Of a stretch of 64,000 bases of DNA, positions 27,063-35,540 are shown piece after piece. Positions within the stretch are counted from its first letter, which is position 1; every line of letters starts with the position of its first letter. The translations under genes and the position numbers were made by a program. The DNA lies in contig CAYMGM010000006.1 in the NCBI GenBank assembly GCA_964390005.1, positions 42,445 through 106,444 of the forward strand, in the 5' to 3' direction. The notes under the pieces were generated by a model. The model saw only the letters and a program-made list of their open reading frames with translations, ran no database searches and was not told where the DNA came from. Source of the DNA: CAYMGM01 sp964390005. Lineage in GTDB: Bacteria > Pseudomonadota > Alphaproteobacteria > UBA9219.

Positions 27063-27093
27063 AAAGAAAGCGCGCTTAACGCGCTTTCTTTTT
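27063..27093. terminator. Bidirectional terminator of terC and panC
   Basis: AAAGAAAGCGCG (27063-27074) pairs perfectly with CGCGCTTTCTTT (27080-27091) around CTTAA, followed by TT. The right arm is made of the last codons of panC, so the terminator overlaps the coding sequence. Confidence 0.9.
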
Positions 27094-27936
27094 GGCTTGC
27101 TCTTTGACGGGCCAATTATCGATCAAGCGCGTTTTGCCTAAACGCCCCGCAACCAAAAGGCGCGCAGGCTTTGCCAATGCGCGTATAGGAAGCAGCGTTT
27201 CAGCGTCACGCAGTTCCAGATAATCCAAATCAAACCCTGCCTCTTCCAGTCGCCGCTTGGCGCGGCGCAGCGTAACGGCAATGGAGGCCCCTTGCTGCAA
27301 ATCCGTCGCCGCATCGCACAAACTCGACGCCAAGGTTGGCGCGATCATCCGGTCCAAAGGCGACAAATAAGCATTGCGACTGGAAAGCGCCAAGCCATCT
27401 GCTGCGCGCACAATCGGAACGCCATGGATCTTCAGCGGCAAATCCAAATCGCGAACAACTTGGCGAAGGATCGTTAATTGCTGATAATCCTTTTCGCCAA
27501 AAAAGGCGTGATCCGGCTGTACAAGGTTGAAAAGCTTTGTCACAACCAACGCAACGCCTGCAAAGTGGGTCGGACGCACCGCGCCTTCTAAAATCGCGCC
27601 AAGCGGGCCGGGCTCGATCCGCGTTACGCTTGACGGCGCATACATTTCATCCGGGCTTGGCGCAAAAATCACATGGCCGCCAGCCGCCGCAACGGTCTTT
27701 TGATCGGCAGCCAAGGTGCGCGGATATTTTTCATAATCCTCGCCCGGCGCAAATTGCGTCGGATTGACAAAAATAGAGACAACCACACAATCGGCTTTTT
27801 TGGCTGCCGCACGGATTAATGCTGCATGGCCATCATGCAAAGCCCCCATCGTCGGCACAAGAGCCACGCTTTTGCCCTCCGTACGTAACCGCGCAAGAGT
27901 CCGGCGCAGCGCCGCAATCGATGTAACCGTTTTCAT
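27076..27936 (-). CDS. panC: Pantothenate synthetase
   Basis: Joins pantoate and beta-alanine with ATP to make pantothenate. 286 residues from the ATG at 27936, one base after the upstream gene's TAG. ALVPTMGALHDGHAALIRAA carries the HxGH-like nucleotide site, FVNPTQFAPGEDYEKYPR and FFGEKDYQQLTILRQ are diagnostic. An upstream in-frame ATG at 27972 would overlap the previous gene. No panB adjacent. Confidence 0.96.
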   Translation of the reverse strand: MKTVTSIAALRRTLARLRTEGKSVALVPTMGALHDGHAALIRAAAKKADCVVVSIFVNPTQFAPGEDYEKYPRTLAADQKTVAAAGGHVIFAPSPDEMYAPSSVTRIEPGPLGAILEGAVRPTHFAGVALVVTKLFNLVQPDHAFFGEKDYQQLTILRQVVRDLDLPLKIHGVPIVRAADGLALSSRNAYLSPLDRMIAPTLASSLCDAATDLQQGASIAVTLRRAKRRLEEAGFDLDYLELRDAETLLPIRALAKPARLLVAGRLGKTRLIDNWPVKEQAKKKAR

Positions 27937-27937
27937 A

Positions 27938-28738
27938 CTAAAGCCTTTCATCTTTTTGTTGTAACCGTTCAATCAAATCCGGCACGATTTGTCGGAAGGG
28001 ATGAATTTCAACACCGCCTTTTTGTTGGACATCTTCTAGATCGGCAAGCGTAAAACCTTCTTCAAACATGTCCGTTTTGTTGCGTTTGTCCGTCAAAAAA
28101 CCAATATCAAAAAGAGGGATCTCAAACAAAGCAGCGTAAAAGCTTAAACGAACTTCATCGTTGGTAAAACTGGGCACTGGCTTTTCGATCAAACGCGTCA
28201 AGAAACGGCGCGGAAACGCGCAGCCGCCAAAAATACCATAAGATAATTTCGTTGGATCGACGGTGCCGCCCTGTTTTTCAAGAAACCGAAGAAGCGCCGC
28301 AATTTCGCCCGCCAAAGATCCTTGGATCCAGGGCCATCCCTCTCCCACCATTTTCTGGTAATCGCCAGAGAGGGCCAGATAGACGGCTTCAGATTCAAAA
28401 CCGTGATAGATCACAGGCAAGGGATACAAAAACAGCATATCCCATTCGATCACGCATAGATGCGACCACGCGATCGTCTGTCCAACCTCGCGAAACCACC
28501 AACGCACGCAAAGATCGCCGTTCTTATAATTGTAATAAGGATCGTCGTAAGGAAGGGTCGTGCACCCATCCAGCAAAGCGAGAACGTCGTCGGCGACAGC
28601 CCCCGTTCCGCCATACAAGCCATAAATGGCAAGGCCAGGATTCAAAGCGCGCAAAAGACGCAGATGCTGCGCACAAACGTCAAAAGCGCGGTGGAACCGA
28701 AACAAAACGCAAACGGATGAAGGATCCATTTCAGGCAT
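27938..28738 (-). CDS. Glycosyltransferase-like protein of unrecognised family
   Basis: 266 residues, soluble. The N-terminal half has the feel of a GT-A nucleotide-sugar domain: a strand CVLFRFHRAFDVC, LAIYGLYGG, then HLCVIEWDMLFLYP, where E98-W-D100 may act as the DxD-like metal site. Later FGGCAFPRRFLTRLIEK and TNDEVRLSFYAALFE. I cannot name the family and treat the glycosyltransferase idea as a guess. It overlaps nothing but is one base from panC and 15 bases from the small ORF upstream, so all three look like one operon. Confidence 0.6.
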   Translation of the reverse strand: MPEMDPSSVCVLFRFHRAFDVCAQHLRLLRALNPGLAIYGLYGGTGAVADDVLALLDGCTTLPYDDPYYNYKNGDLCVRWWFREVGQTIAWSHLCVIEWDMLFLYPLPVIYHGFESEAVYLALSGDYQKMVGEGWPWIQGSLAGEIAALLRFLEKQGGTVDPTKLSYGIFGGCAFPRRFLTRLIEKPVPSFTNDEVRLSFYAALFEIPLFDIGFLTDKRNKTDMFEEGFTLADLEDVQQKGGVEIHPFRQIVPDLIERLQQKDERL

Positions 28739-28753
28739 CGTCGCTTCTATCCT

Positions 28754-28906
28754 TTACTGTAAGGGGACCGAGCCCGAGCGCAAACGCTGTTCCGGAAAAT
28801 CGCGGCGCAAGATCTCGCGATCTTCGGGCGTTAATGACCAATTAAGACACCCCATCCATGGCACAGAAAGCCCCGAAGCCGTTTGAAATTCTTTGATCGA
28901 CGTCAT
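28754..28906 (-). CDS. Small protein of 50 residues
   Basis: Starts at an ATG with AAGGGA 6 bases upstream and reads MTSIKEFQTASGLSVPWMGC onward. It begins just beyond the terminator of the histidine phosphatase gene and ends 15 bases before the glycosyltransferase-like gene, so it would be the first gene of that operon. No family recognised; it contains two tryptophans and a single cysteine and no membrane helix. Confidence 0.5.
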   Translation of the reverse strand: MTSIKEFQTASGLSVPWMGCLNWSLTPEDREILRRDFPEQRLRSGSVPLQ

Positions 28907-28918
28907 ACGTTTTCCCTT

Positions 28919-28950
28919 AAAAAAAGCCTCTCTGGTATCAGAGAGGCTTT
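28919..28950 (-). terminator. Rho-independent terminator of the histidine phosphatase gene
   Basis: On the minus strand AAAGCCTCTCTG pairs with CAGAGAGGCTTT around a four-base loop and is followed by a T-run. A 12-bp perfect stem. Confidence 0.9.
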
Positions 28951-28980
28951 CAGAAAGGGTAGCGCGCAAGCCTGGCAGCG

Positions 28981-29874
28981 TCAAGCTGGCGCAAGCTTGC
29001 TGTTACCAGTGACGCCGTGAGGATGTCCAGCCGCCGGTTGCGTTGTAGCCTCAGCTGTCGGCGTTTTCAAAGACGTGCAAGTAAAGACGCCCTTAGCATC
29101 GCTTTGAAGCATGATCGGCTGGCCTGTCGGCACTTTACCATTCCAGCCTAGCGCCTTGCCTTCTGTTTGCATCAATTGGGCCATCGCTGTCGCGATCCAA
29201 TTGCTGTGACCAAAAACAATCAGATCTTTTCCTTGAGCCGTCGCTTCATCCAGCATTTTAATCAACGTCTTTTCGGTGCGCTGCATGTACGCGAAAGAAC
29301 CTTCGGCATCCGGCTCGTCATGATAGATCTTGTTCAACAATTTACGCGCCGGACCATCTGCCGTGCCTTCAATGTTATGGCCCAAGCGTCGTTCCGCGAC
29401 TTGATGATCAATCGTCGCTTTCGATTCAGGCCCCCAATATTCTGGGCCTAAAAAGATATTCTTGGTTTGCTGCGCACGCGTAAGGTCGCTGCAAAAAACC
29501 AAGGCGTGATCGGCCATATGCCGAACGGCATCGCCAACCGGCGATTGAGCAATCGCACGCGTTTCCTTGACGCCGTCTTCGTTCAACGGAATGTCTGTAC
29601 CGCCGCCCGTAATTTTGCCTGCCGTCGTATAGCTTGTCTGGCCATGGCGGATCAGCGCAATCTTGGCATCTGGGTGGCTGGCGGCATAGCGCTCTAAAGC
29701 CCCCTTCAGTTCTTCGTAAACATATTTGCTTTGCGGCTGGGCTGTTTCACCCTCGGCAGCTTTATGAAACATCATGGCTTCGGCGGCTTTTGTCCGCCCG
29801 GCTTCAAGATGCTGTTTCAGCGCAAGCGTATGGGTGTCGCGTCGATGCGCCTTTGTCGGTAATATCTGTTCCAT
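28981..29874 (-). CDS. Histidine phosphatase (phosphoglycerate mutase-like) family protein
   Basis: 297 residues. The catalytic RHG sits in ALIRHGQTSY (Arg76, His77, Gly78), a second acid region at ERRLGHNIEG (Glu161), and the second histidine in VFGHSNWIA (His223). An N-terminal region of 70 residues precedes the domain and a Thr/Pro-rich tail follows. Substrate is not evident: acid phosphatases, sugar phosphatases and mutases share these motifs. A strong terminator follows it. Confidence 0.85.
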   Translation of the reverse strand: MEQILPTKAHRRDTHTLALKQHLEAGRTKAAEAMMFHKAAEGETAQPQSKYVYEELKGALERYAASHPDAKIALIRHGQTSYTTAGKITGGGTDIPLNEDGVKETRAIAQSPVGDAVRHMADHALVFCSDLTRAQQTKNIFLGPEYWGPESKATIDHQVAERRLGHNIEGTADGPARKLLNKIYHDEPDAEGSFAYMQRTEKTLIKMLDEATAQGKDLIVFGHSNWIATAMAQLMQTEGKALGWNGKVPTGQPIMLQSDAKGVFTCTSLKTPTAEATTQPAAGHPHGVTGNSKLAPA

Positions 29875-29978
29875 TGTTATGCCTCAACCGTAAAAACCTT
29901 GCTTCAAACGATTTGATTATGCGCTGCAATTATCAACAAATTGCAAAAATCCCTCCCTTCAAAATAAATTATTTTTTT

Positions 29979-30551
29979 TCAATAGGTTGTTGGCTTTTTC
30001 TGTATCTGCCCGGCCCCCACAAGCTTTTCAAGCAAATAAAGCGCCTTTTCATGGGCTTCGGCACCTGCCGTACTGGCGCAAAGATCGGCCAAGACGATAG
30101 GAACAATCCCTTGCTCAAAAAGACCGACGGCGCATTGTGTGACGCAAATATCGGTGCGAATGCCGCAAAGATGCACTTGGTCAATATTGTGCGCGGCCAG
30201 CCAATCTAGAAAATCTTGTGTCACGCAATTGTAAGAAGCTTTTTCGATCACATAGGCATCGGCGCGCGGCGTAAAGGCAAAGGAAGCGGCGGGGTCGCCC
30301 GCCCCCATTTGCTCCCAGCCGATCAGTGTCCGATAAAAAGACCCTGGCGGATTGATAAAGCGCGTCACCGCGACATGATCATATTGCTTCTGCGCCGCTT
30401 CGATACGCTGCGGCAAATCGCCCATAAAATCGCGATAAAAACCGCGCTGAAGATCAACGACCAACAGACATGTCGCCCGGCGGCGTTGTGGGTCCACTGG
30501 CGCGCCGGGCTGCTTTTTTATCGAGGGCAAGGGGAATGGGGATTGAGGCAT
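29979..30551 (-). CDS. Isochorismatase-family cysteine hydrolase
   Basis: 190 residues from the ATG at 30551, which has GGAG 8 bases upstream. The Asp-Lys-Cys triad is visible: CLLVVDLQRGF (Asp33), VIEKASYNC (Lys104) and CGIRTDICVTQCAVGLFEQG (Cys136). Members include nicotinamidases and N-carbamoyl amidohydrolases; the substrate cannot be told. The start overlaps the lipoprotein gene by 98 bases, so the two are coupled. Confidence 0.88.
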   Translation of the reverse strand: MPQSPFPLPSIKKQPGAPVDPQRRRATCLLVVDLQRGFYRDFMGDLPQRIEAAQKQYDHVAVTRFINPPGSFYRTLIGWEQMGAGDPAASFAFTPRADAYVIEKASYNCVTQDFLDWLAAHNIDQVHLCGIRTDICVTQCAVGLFEQGIVPIVLADLCASTAGAEAHEKALYLLEKLVGAGQIQKKPTTY

Positions 30552-30888
30552 CTGAAATCTCCTTTGTCTTGGCCGCGCCTTGCGCTTCGGCCAAAACACG
30601 CTGATACGCTTCGCGCGTCAGAGGATAGCGCGAAGGCGGATCGACCATTACAAGATTCTCAGGCGGCAAATTTTGCGGGCCTGCAAAGCATTCGGTCTCA
30701 CCCATGGTCTTATAGCACCATGTTTCATGCGGCTTTATCGGCGCTTCGGCGCTGACGGGCGGCGCCTCTTTTTTCCAAAAAGGGACACAACCGCCCAATA
30801 GGGAAACAGCTAGTAAAAAAACAATGCCGATGGGAAGGCGAGACGGCCCGCACGGCGACATAGAAGAAAGAACTTCTCGGCGTTTCAT
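30454..30888 (-). CDS. Small lipoprotein
   Basis: 144 residues from the ATG at 30888, with AGGAGG 7 bases upstream. A basic N-terminus, a hydrophobic stretch and lipobox LLGGC place the acylated cysteine at 34. The mature part holds TWCYKTMGETECFAGP and then VMVDPPSRYPLTREAYQRV; I have no name for it, but the paired cysteines suggest a disulfide. It shares 98 bases with the isochorismatase-fold gene in a different frame. Confidence 0.75.
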   Translation of the reverse strand: MKRREVLSSMSPCGPSRLPIGIVFLLAVSLLGGCVPFWKKEAPPVSAEAPIKPHETWCYKTMGETECFAGPQNLPPENLVMVDPPSRYPLTREAYQRVLAEAQGAAKTKEISDASIPIPLALDKKAARRASGPTTPPGDMSVGR

Positions 30889-30914
30889 CGAAAATCCTCC
30901 TGTTTGGGCGGTTT

Positions 30915-31118
30915 TCACGCCTCGGGATCCGGGGGTTGAAGGGGCGTTTCGTCTTCATCGTCGTCTTCGGCGGGCAAAGCGTATTTTTCGCCCAGCCAGC
31001 GCCCAAGGTCAATATTTGCACAGCGATACGAGCAAAAAGGCGCGGCTTTCTCGGACGCCGGTTTGCCGCAAATGGGGCAAAGCTTGGTTGAAGGCAACGG
31101 ATCTTTTTCTTGAGACAT
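30915..31118 (-). CDS. yacG: DNA gyrase inhibitor / zinc-binding protein YacG
   Basis: 67 residues. Zinc ligands in LCPICGKPA and FCSYRCANIDLGRWL (C-x2-C, then C-x3-C), followed by an acidic tail. Known members bind gyrase. The maf - rng - yacG order, 4 bases from rng, is a standing alphaproteobacterial cluster. Confidence 0.92.
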   Translation of the reverse strand: MSQEKDPLPSTKLCPICGKPASEKAAPFCSYRCANIDLGRWLGEKYALPAEDDDEDETPLQPPDPEA

Positions 31119-31122
31119 AACC

Positions 31123-32037
31123 CTACCTATCCGCTAAAAACGCCGACAGAGGTGGCCCCAACCGTCGCCGCGTCATTTCGACCAAGCCCAGTTTCGTCAG
31201 GCCAAAAACTTGAACGCCCGCCGGATCGTCCGCAACGCTGTCCTTCAGCGCTGTCAGAAATTTATCGCGGTCGGTCCGCCCCGCCATTTTCAACGCATCC
31301 ATAATGATGATGCCGCCCAATTGGCGCAGCCGGATTTGACGCGCCGCTTCGCGTGCGGCAAGGATGTTCGCAGCCAAAGGATTGGCATTCTCGCCCGCAT
31401 TGACATCTATTGCCACCAGCGCCTCGGTGGATTCGATGACAAGCGATCCGCCTGATGGCAATGGCACAACAGGTTGGCTTAACGCCTCCTCTGCCTCATC
31501 CAAACGCGCGGTAAAAGCCGCAACATCGGCTTTCTCAAGTCGCTCAAGCCAAGCAGGATTGGCGGCTTCCTGTCGCGCAAAAAGATCGGCATCTTCGGAA
31601 GAAGCAAAAGCGATACCCCCTAAACGCGCGCGCGCGGTAGGCGTCAGCGCCCGCTCCCACCCCGATGGCGGCGGAAACAAAAGGCCAAGCGCCGCGCCCG
31701 GCGGCACATCGGCGCACAGCGAAGCAGGCCATGCCTTGTCGCCCGTCAACGTCGTTTGAATGCGCAGCGCAACGTAATCCCCCGCCCGCAAAGGCTCTTT
31801 CGCTTCGACATACAGTTTTTGAGAAAGCCCAGCGTCAAACCACCCGGCTTGCCCGCCAGCGCGCGCGCGCAAAAGTTTGCCCGTTACGACAGCGCCCGAT
31901 AAATCCGGCCGATCTCGTTTTTCGTAATAAAGATCCAGCAAGCGAAGCCCCTGAAACAGCCCCACACGCCGCAGCGCCCCATCGCCAGAAGAAGGCCGAT
32001 CGCACACAAGGGTCCAATCGCGCTTCATGCGAGCCAC
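31123..32037 (-). CDS. Ribonuclease E/G family protein, minimal form
   Basis: Endoribonuclease family, 304 residues, well short of RNase G (about 490). An S1-like segment about 45-110 (VVTGKLLRARAGGQAGWFDAG) is followed by the catalytic core. Catalytic aspartates are present: VIESTEALVAIDVNAGEN and LGGIIIMDALKM, then FGLTKLGLVEMTRRR. There is no zinc-link CPxC nor the C-terminal small domain. Short forms beside maf and yacG are common in this class. Start: ATG at 32037, or the one at 32028; both overlap or abut maf's end. Confidence 0.88.
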   Translation of the reverse strand: MARMKRDWTLVCDRPSSGDGALRRVGLFQGLRLLDLYYEKRDRPDLSGAVVTGKLLRARAGGQAGWFDAGLSQKLYVEAKEPLRAGDYVALRIQTTLTGDKAWPASLCADVPPGAALGLLFPPPSGWERALTPTARARLGGIAFASSEDADLFARQEAANPAWLERLEKADVAAFTARLDEAEEALSQPVVPLPSGGSLVIESTEALVAIDVNAGENANPLAANILAAREAARQIRLRQLGGIIIMDALKMAGRTDRDKFLTALKDSVADDPAGVQVFGLTKLGLVEMTRRRLGPPLSAFLADR

Positions 32038-32609
32038 CCGGCGCGGCGCAATAATTGCCCGACCTCAAACAAAGGCAACCCTACAATGCCTGAATAAGAA
32101 CCCGCGATATATTTGATCAAAAGCGCGGCCTGGCCCTGGACCGCGTACCCGCCCGCTTTGCCGATCCCTTCGCCAGCGGCGGCATAGGCGTCAATTTGCG
32201 CTGCCGTCAAATGCTGAAACATCACAACGCTGTCGCTGCATTCTTCGGAAAGAAAACCGCCGGGCCGAACAAGAGCCACCGCCGTATGAACGCGATGCCG
32301 CCGCCCGCTTAAAAGAGAGAGAAAGCGCCGCACATCGTCGGGCGTCTCGGCCTTTGGCAAAATGCGCCGCCCGCAGCCAACAACGGTGTCGGCAGCAAGA
32401 ATAAGCTTATCGGGATAAGACGCCGCCACAGCAAGAGCCTTGAGCCGCGCCAAACGCACGGCTAAATCGCGCGGTTTTTCGCGCGGCAAGGGCGTTTCAT
32501 CGCAAGCAGGCGCGACGATGGCGGCAGGCACAAGTCCGATATCGGCCAATAAGGCGCGGCGGCGGGGCGACGACGACGCCAAGATCAAGTCGGTGGAATG
32601 CGTTTCCAT
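32025..32609 (-). CDS. maf: Maf-family nucleotide pyrophosphatase
   Basis: 194 residues. LILASSSPRRRALLADIGL opens the protein; VACDETPLPREKP-like acidic region and LILAADTVVGCGRRIL hold the catalytic acid. YAVQGQAALLIKYIAGSYSGIVGLP is the C-terminal signature. The family hydrolyses non-canonical or ordinary NTPs to NMPs. The start lies inside the flhB end (25-base overlap), linking it to the flagellar operon. Confidence 0.94.
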   Translation of the reverse strand: METHSTDLILASSSPRRRALLADIGLVPAAIVAPACDETPLPREKPRDLAVRLARLKALAVAASYPDKLILAADTVVGCGRRILPKAETPDDVRRFLSLLSGRRHRVHTAVALVRPGGFLSEECSDSVVMFQHLTAAQIDAYAAAGEGIGKAGGYAVQGQAALLIKYIAGSYSGIVGLPLFEVGQLLRRAGWLA

Positions 32610-33670
32610 ATTTTCTTCTTCAATTTGTAAACATAGGAGATAACTTCGGCGACCGCGCGATAATGTTCGGGCTTGATCGCATGATCAAGCTCAACCGTAT
32701 CGTAGAGCGTACGCGCCAATGGCGGGTTACTGACCAAAGGCACTTCGTTTTCCGTCGCGACGGCGCGGATACGTTCAGCCACGCGATCGACGCCTTTGGC
32801 CAAAACAACAGGCGCCATCATTTTCGTGTTGTCGTATTTCAAGGCAACCGCATAGTGCGTTGGGTTGGTAATAACGACGTCGGCTTTGGGAACTTTTGCC
32901 ATCATACGCTTGCGCGCTTTTTCGATACGGATCTGGCGCAAACGCGCCTTGATCATCGGATCGCCTTCCATTTGCTTGTGTTCGTCCTTGATTTCTTGCT
33001 TGGTCATGCGCAGGCTTTTGTAATAGCGATGGCGCTGATACAAAATATCCGAAACCGCGATTACAATCACAATGCCGATCAAAACGATCATCAGATGGCG
33101 CGATTCATCGTGAAGAAACGTCATCGACTCTTCCAAAGGCCGCCCCGAAAACAATGGCAACGACTGAAGAAGCGGCTTTAAAAGCGTCACACTGACCCAG
33201 CCCATCACAACCAGCTTGATAAAGCTTTTGAAAAGCTCGGCCAGCGCATTGGCCGAGAAAATCATCTGGAACCCGTTTTGAGGCGAGATGCGTGTCATAT
33301 CGAACTTAAGCCGCGTTGGATTGACATAAAACCCTGTCTGAAGAGCCGTTCCCAAAACCGCCGCGATAAAGAAAATAGAAAAGACCGTCGCCGTCACAAG
33401 ACCAATTTGTTGCAAGACCTTGATAAAAACGCCTTGCAGGCCGTTGTCCTCTAAACCAAACGCGTGCGGCATCTCGATAAACGACCGCATCGTCGTCGCG
33501 ACGCCCCCCATCATGGCGGGCGCAAACCATACGACAAAGGCAAACATCGCCAAAAGCATGAACAACGTAGAGATCTCGCGACTGATCGGAAGCTGGCCTT
33601 CGTCGCGCGCCTCTTCCAATCGCTTGTCTGTCGGTTCTTCTGTTTTTTGGTCCTGTTCCGCTTCTGGCAT
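32585..33670 (-). CDS. flhB: Flagellar type III export protein FlhB
   Basis: Switch component of the flagellar export gate. 361 residues: four membrane helices about 25-215 and a cytoplasmic tail. ADVVITNPTHYAVALKY at about residue 267-283 contains the NPTH autocleavage site used for the rod/hook-to-filament switch. N-terminus EPTDKRLEEARDEGQLPISREI is conserved. A 13-base gap separates it from fliR. The order fliR-flhB is normal for alphaproteobacteria. Confidence 0.97.
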   Translation of the reverse strand: MPEAEQDQKTEEPTDKRLEEARDEGQLPISREISTLFMLLAMFAFVVWFAPAMMGGVATTMRSFIEMPHAFGLEDNGLQGVFIKVLQQIGLVTATVFSIFFIAAVLGTALQTGFYVNPTRLKFDMTRISPQNGFQMIFSANALAELFKSFIKLVVMGWVSVTLLKPLLQSLPLFSGRPLEESMTFLHDESRHLMIVLIGIVIVIAVSDILYQRHRYYKSLRMTKQEIKDEHKQMEGDPMIKARLRQIRIEKARKRMMAKVPKADVVITNPTHYAVALKYDNTKMMAPVVLAKGVDRVAERIRAVATENEVPLVSNPPLARTLYDTVELDHAIKPEHYRAVAEVISYVYKLKKKIWKRIPPT

Positions 33671-33683
33671 CGTCTCTCACCCT

Positions 33684-34457
33684 TCAACGCAAAAGAAGAT
33701 TGCCGACCGTGCGGTCGAAATATCTGAGCCACACCTGCATCGCGATGCCGATGCTTGCCGCAAAGAACAAAAGCCCGCCCCAAATCTGAAGCGGCATCAC
33801 GACCAAAAACAACTGAATCTGCGCCATCATGCGCTGAATAATGCCCAGAACAACATAAAGCAAAAGACCAATAATCATCAGCGGCGCGGAAAGCTCGACC
33901 CCGACGCGAAAGGTATCCGAGACAAGATGCGCATAAGTTTGCGTCATATCGCCAAGGATCAACGCGCCGCGCACCGGAAAGACCTTATAGGTATCTAGCA
34001 TGCCGGTTAAAAGGAAATGATCAAGCCCTGTAATAAAGATCAGCGCGGTCCCGGCCAAACTATACAAAACGCTGGGCAAGGCGCTTTGGGCGCCCATGGT
34101 CGGATTTAAGATCATGGCGTTCGAAAGGCCCGTTTCAAGAGCAACGACAGCGCCCGCGACTTCCAAAATGCCCATCAAGGCGCGAAGGATAAAACCGAAA
34201 AACAAGCCAATCAAAAGCTCTTTGCCGAAAAGAAGGGCCAGCGCCGGGATTTGCTGGGGCATCGCGCCGATCAAAGGCGACAAAACGGGAAACAACAAAA
34301 ACGAGACGATCAAGGCAAAAGCCAAACGCACATTCATCGGCACAAAACTTTCGCCAAGGCCGGGAAAGTTTGTCAACATGCCGCCGATCCGCGTCAACGT
34401 CAGCATAAAAACGAAGATTTGGCCGGATAGAAAAGAACCAAGATCGATCTGTTGCAT
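33684..34457 (-). CDS. fliR: Flagellar export gate protein FliR
   Basis: 257 residues with about six membrane helices. FVFMLTLTRIGGMLTNFPGLG and the conserved LIGLFFGFILRALMGILEVAG place it as FliR, and LETGLSNAMILNPTMGAQSA supports it. It forms the export channel with FliP and FliQ. Directly between fliQ and flhB. Confidence 0.95.
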   Translation of the reverse strand: MQQIDLGSFLSGQIFVFMLTLTRIGGMLTNFPGLGESFVPMNVRLAFALIVSFLLFPVLSPLIGAMPQQIPALALLFGKELLIGLFFGFILRALMGILEVAGAVVALETGLSNAMILNPTMGAQSALPSVLYSLAGTALIFITGLDHFLLTGMLDTYKVFPVRGALILGDMTQTYAHLVSDTFRVGVELSAPLMIIGLLLYVVLGIIQRMMAQIQLFLVVMPLQIWGGLLFFAASIGIAMQVWLRYFDRTVGNLLLR

Positions 34458-34476
34458 CCGCGCTGCCTTGCCGCCG

Positions 34477-34752
34477 CTAACCGTTCGTGCCGATCTGGAT
34501 CATGCGGTCGGATAAAAGATGCGTAAACCCGCCAAGCGTTGACATCATAAACGGAAACAAAAGAACCGTGACGCCAAAAATAACAAGCATCTTGGGAATG
34601 AATGACAACGTCATTTCCTGAATCTGCGTCACGGCCTGAATAAGCGAAACCAGAACGCCGATCACAAGACCTGCCAGCAAAATGGGCCCCGCCACCTTGA
34701 GCATGACAAGAATGGCTTCGCGGCAAATCTCGATGACTTCGGCTTCGTTCAT
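34477..34752 (-). CDS. fliQ: Flagellar export gate protein FliQ
   Basis: 91 residues, two membrane helices about 15-40 and 55-75. VLVSLIQAVTQIQEMTLSFIPK is the FliQ signature. Nineteen bases upstream of fliR; a GGTG serves as a weak ribosome site. Confidence 0.94.
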   Translation of the reverse strand: MNEAEVIEICREAILVMLKVAGPILLAGLVIGVLVSLIQAVTQIQEMTLSFIPKMLVIFGVTVLLFPFMMSTLGGFTHLLSDRMIQIGTNG

Positions 34753-34763
34753 GACACCTTACC

Positions 34764-35078
34764 TTAAACCGACGTCCGCATGACTTCCTGATAAGCGGAA
34801 ATCAGTTTGTCGCGGATCGAATTAAGCGCCGTAAAATCAACCTCGGCTTTTGTCATGGCCATCACGATGTCTTGAACATTGGCTTTTCCCGACGCGCCTT
34901 CGGCGGTCATTTTCTCAGCCGTGTGCAAATCGGAAACCGTGTCGGAGACAAAACTTTTCAGCGTATCGGCAAAGCTGCTTCCCCCAGCCGCTTGACCAGC
35001 GCCCGCGCCAGAGGTGGGCGAGGTGTTCGCCATCGTTTGACGATAGGCCGACAAAGCATCCGAGACATTCATAACCAT
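34764..35078 (-). CDS. fliE: Flagellar hook-basal body complex protein FliE
   Basis: 104 residues linking the MS ring to the rod. The C-terminal IVMAMTKAEVDFTALNSIRD-like run is the FliE signature, after a Gly/Ala-rich N-terminus. The start at 35078 has AGGA 8 bases upstream; a second ATG at 35072 is possible. In the flgB-flgC-fliE order typical of basal-body operons. Confidence 0.93.
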   Translation of the reverse strand: MVMNVSDALSAYRQTMANTSPTSGAGAGQAAGGSSFADTLKSFVSDTVSDLHTAEKMTAEGASGKANVQDIVMAMTKAEVDFTALNSIRDKLISAYQEVMRTSV

Positions 35079-35106
35079 GCGCGCCGTCCTTTATCGAAAG
35101 CGGTCA

Positions 35107-35526
35107 TCAAGACCTCAACAGATCGATCACTTTAAGCAGCATCGAACGGGCTGCGTCAATAACGTTCAGATTCGCCTCAAACGAGCGCTGCGCTTCGCGC
35201 ATATCCATGCTTTCCATAATGGGGTGCACGTTGGGCATTAGCACATAGCCTTCGGCATCGGCGGCAGGGTGCGACGGATTGAACTTTTTCAAGAAAGGAC
35301 TTGTGTCCTTACGCACGCCCTTGACCTTGACTTTGTTGGCCCCCAGCGCCTTGTCGAACTCGTCGGCAAAGGTCACCACACCGCGCTGATAGGGCGTCTG
35401 CCCTTTGGCAGAAGGCGTTGTATCGGCATTGGCAATATTTTCGGCGACGACTTTCATACGAATCGTCTGAGCCTGCAAGGCCGAGCCCGAAATCCCGAAG
35501 ATTGATGAAAGATCCGATCCAGCCAT
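35107..35526 (-). CDS. flgC: Flagellar basal-body rod protein FlgC
   Basis: 139 residues. IFGISGSALQAQTIRMKVVA and then ENIANADTT form the N-terminal rod signature; the C-terminal MESMDMREAQRSFEANLNVI is the coiled-coil end shared by axial proteins. GGAA precedes the ATG. Fifteen bases after flgB. Confidence 0.95.
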   Translation of the reverse strand: MAGSDLSSIFGISGSALQAQTIRMKVVAENIANADTTPSAKGQTPYQRGVVTFADEFDKALGANKVKVKGVRKDTSPFLKKFNPSHPAADAEGYVLMPNVHPIMESMDMREAQRSFEANLNVIDAARSMLLKVIDLLRS

Positions 35527-35540
35527 AAAGCTTTCCTAAC

